From: Methylophilales bacterium LSUCC0135
GTDB lineage: Bacteria > Pseudomonadota > Gammaproteobacteria > Burkholderiales > Methylophilaceae
NCBI GenBank assembly: GCA_001704575.1
Contig: MCAW01000009.1
Coordinates: 1-64,000, forward strand
DNA length: 64,000 bases
Direction of reading: 5' to 3'
The notes beneath the pieces are model-generated. The model was not told where the DNA came from, did not search any database, and was given only the letters and a program-made list of their open reading frames with translations. The position numbers were made by a program, and so were the translations under genes. Each line of letters starts with the position of its first letter. Within the stretch, counting starts at the first letter, position 1. Below, one piece after another: positions 63,220 to 64,000 of this stretch.

Positions 63220-64000
63220 TCAGTCTTTTTTAGCCAGACAGGACAAGGCTTCATACGCTTGATATTGTGTGAGAAAAACCTGCCCATTCAAATGTTGCAA
63301 CAAGTCGCTGCGTTTCAAGCGATCCATCACCGGTCCTTTCACTTCGGATAAATGAAAGCCGATATCCGCTTCATGTAAACGCTGGTTGATTGTTTCCAGT
63401 GTTTCAATCGCACTGGCGTCTATGTCGTTAACTGCCGGACACATGAGCACTAAGTGTTTCATATCCGATTGCGTCGCAAAAAGTTCAAGAATTTTTTCTT
63501 CAAGAAAACGGGCATTGGCAAAATATAAACTTTCGTCCACACGCAACGTAACCACTTGCGGGCACACGTTGACCGAATGCCGGTCTTTGTTACGAAAGTG
63601 CTCAGTACCGCTGAGATGACCAACAATTGCTGTGTGTGGGCGGCTGCTGCGGTATAGATGAAGACCGATTGATATGACGACGCCGGCAGCAATGCCGGTT
63701 TCAACGCTGACAGTCAGAGTCAGTAAAAAAGTAATCAGGAGTGCCCAGAAATCCTGTCTACTGAGCCGCCAGGTACGAAGAAATACTGAGGCATCAAACA
63801 GACTCAACACTGCCACGATGATGGTTGCCGCCAGCACAAATCTCGGCAGTTCGGATAGCGCACCTGCTACCAGCAAGGTCGCCAGCGCCATGCCGATGGC
63901 GGTGAACAGGCCGGCAGCCTGCGTGATTGCACCAGCATCCGCATTTACAACCGAACGTGATACGCCGCCGGATACCGGCACACCACCGCTGACAGCAGCG
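63220..64000 (-). CDS. SulP family anion transporter, C-terminal part
   Basis: The gene runs off the right edge, so only about 260 residues are seen and the start is not in the window. The visible part begins within the GGVPVSGGVSRSVVNADAGA motif of SulP transporters, continues through the last membrane helices, and ends with a STAS domain (about the last 115 residues, LRVDESLYFANARFLEEKI and CPAVNDIDASAIETLE). Substrate could be sulfate, bicarbonate or another anion; the sequence does not decide. Confidence 0.9.
   Translation of the reverse strand, partial: AAVSGGVPVSGGVSRSVVNADAGAITQAAGLFTAIGMALATLLVAGALSELPRFVLAATIIVAVLSLFDASVFLRTWRLSRQDFWALLITFLLTLTVSVETGIAAGVVISIGLHLYRSSRPHTAIVGHLSGTEHFRNKDRHSVNVCPQVVTLRVDESLYFANARFLEEKILELFATQSDMKHLVLMCPAVNDIDASAIETLETINQRLHEADIGFHLSEVKGPVMDRLKRSDLLQHLNGQVFLTQYQAYEALSCLAKKD

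Overview
The window looks like ordinary chromosome of a betaproteobacterium, most likely of the Nitrosomonadales type. The evidence is gene order: tyrS / M23 peptidase / anmK; erpA / bactofilin / argC; rplM-rpsI; ubiC-ubiA; rpoZ-spoT; rph-rdgB-hemW; an AlgZ/AlgR-type pair next to hemCDXY; zapA-6S RNA; and a BtuM-type vitamin B12 importer. I do not name a species. No plasmid, prophage or CRISPR array is visible. The only mobile-element traces are an IS3-family remnant, a MITE-like repeat and an odd repeat inside accBC.

Layout. 1-460 is the promoter and leader region of an rRNA operon reading leftwards out of the window. It has two tandem promoters with G+C-rich discriminators and a 44-bp tandem repeat at the edge. 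500-9,400 carries tyrS, a murein hydrolase, anmK, citrate synthase, erpA, bactofilin, argC and the L13/S9 operon. 9,400-18,500 is a long run of minus-strand housekeeping genes: ubiCA, recG, ridA, spoT, rpoZ, gmk, a DUF475 membrane protein and yicC. 18,500-30,650 reads mostly rightwards: a Ser/Thr kinase and PP2C phosphatase pair, rph-rdgB-hemW, a LytS/LytR-type two-component system and hemCDXY, with argH opposite. 30,650-39,500 carries a 2Fe-2S reductase, fxsA, cutA-dsbD-tlpA, aroQ-accB-accC, prmA and a DUF3426 protein.

39,500-49,900 deals largely with metals and phosphate: a GDT1-type Mn exporter behind a yybP-ykoY Mn riboswitch, a ZnuD-like TonB receptor, NnrS, yggX, ppk1, ppx, phoU and rpiA. 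50,000-54,500 has ilvA, a YVTN beta-propeller lipoprotein, an EVE protein, a DUF2237 protein, 6S RNA, zapA and a small coiled-coil partner. 54,580-62,100 is a vitamin B12 locus: cobalamin riboswitch, BtuB-like receptor, BtuM, BluB, a BtuF-like protein with no signal peptide, CobU, CobC, CobS and CobT. Together these would import corrinoids and assemble or remodel the lower ligand. No corrin-ring synthesis gene is visible. The right end has tRNA-Phe, a decayed IS3 element and the C-terminal part of a SulP transporter cut by the window edge.

Most unusual observations: (1) between accB and accC the last ~15 codons of accB recur twice more within ~145-bp repeat units, and every base substitution among the three tails is synonymous; (2) a ~246-bp MITE-like element sits between convergent ppk1 and ppx, its inverted ends supplying the TAG stop codon of both genes, and a solitary copy of the same end supplies the hemW stop; (3) the B12 locus pairs a single-component importer with a binding protein that lacks an export signal.
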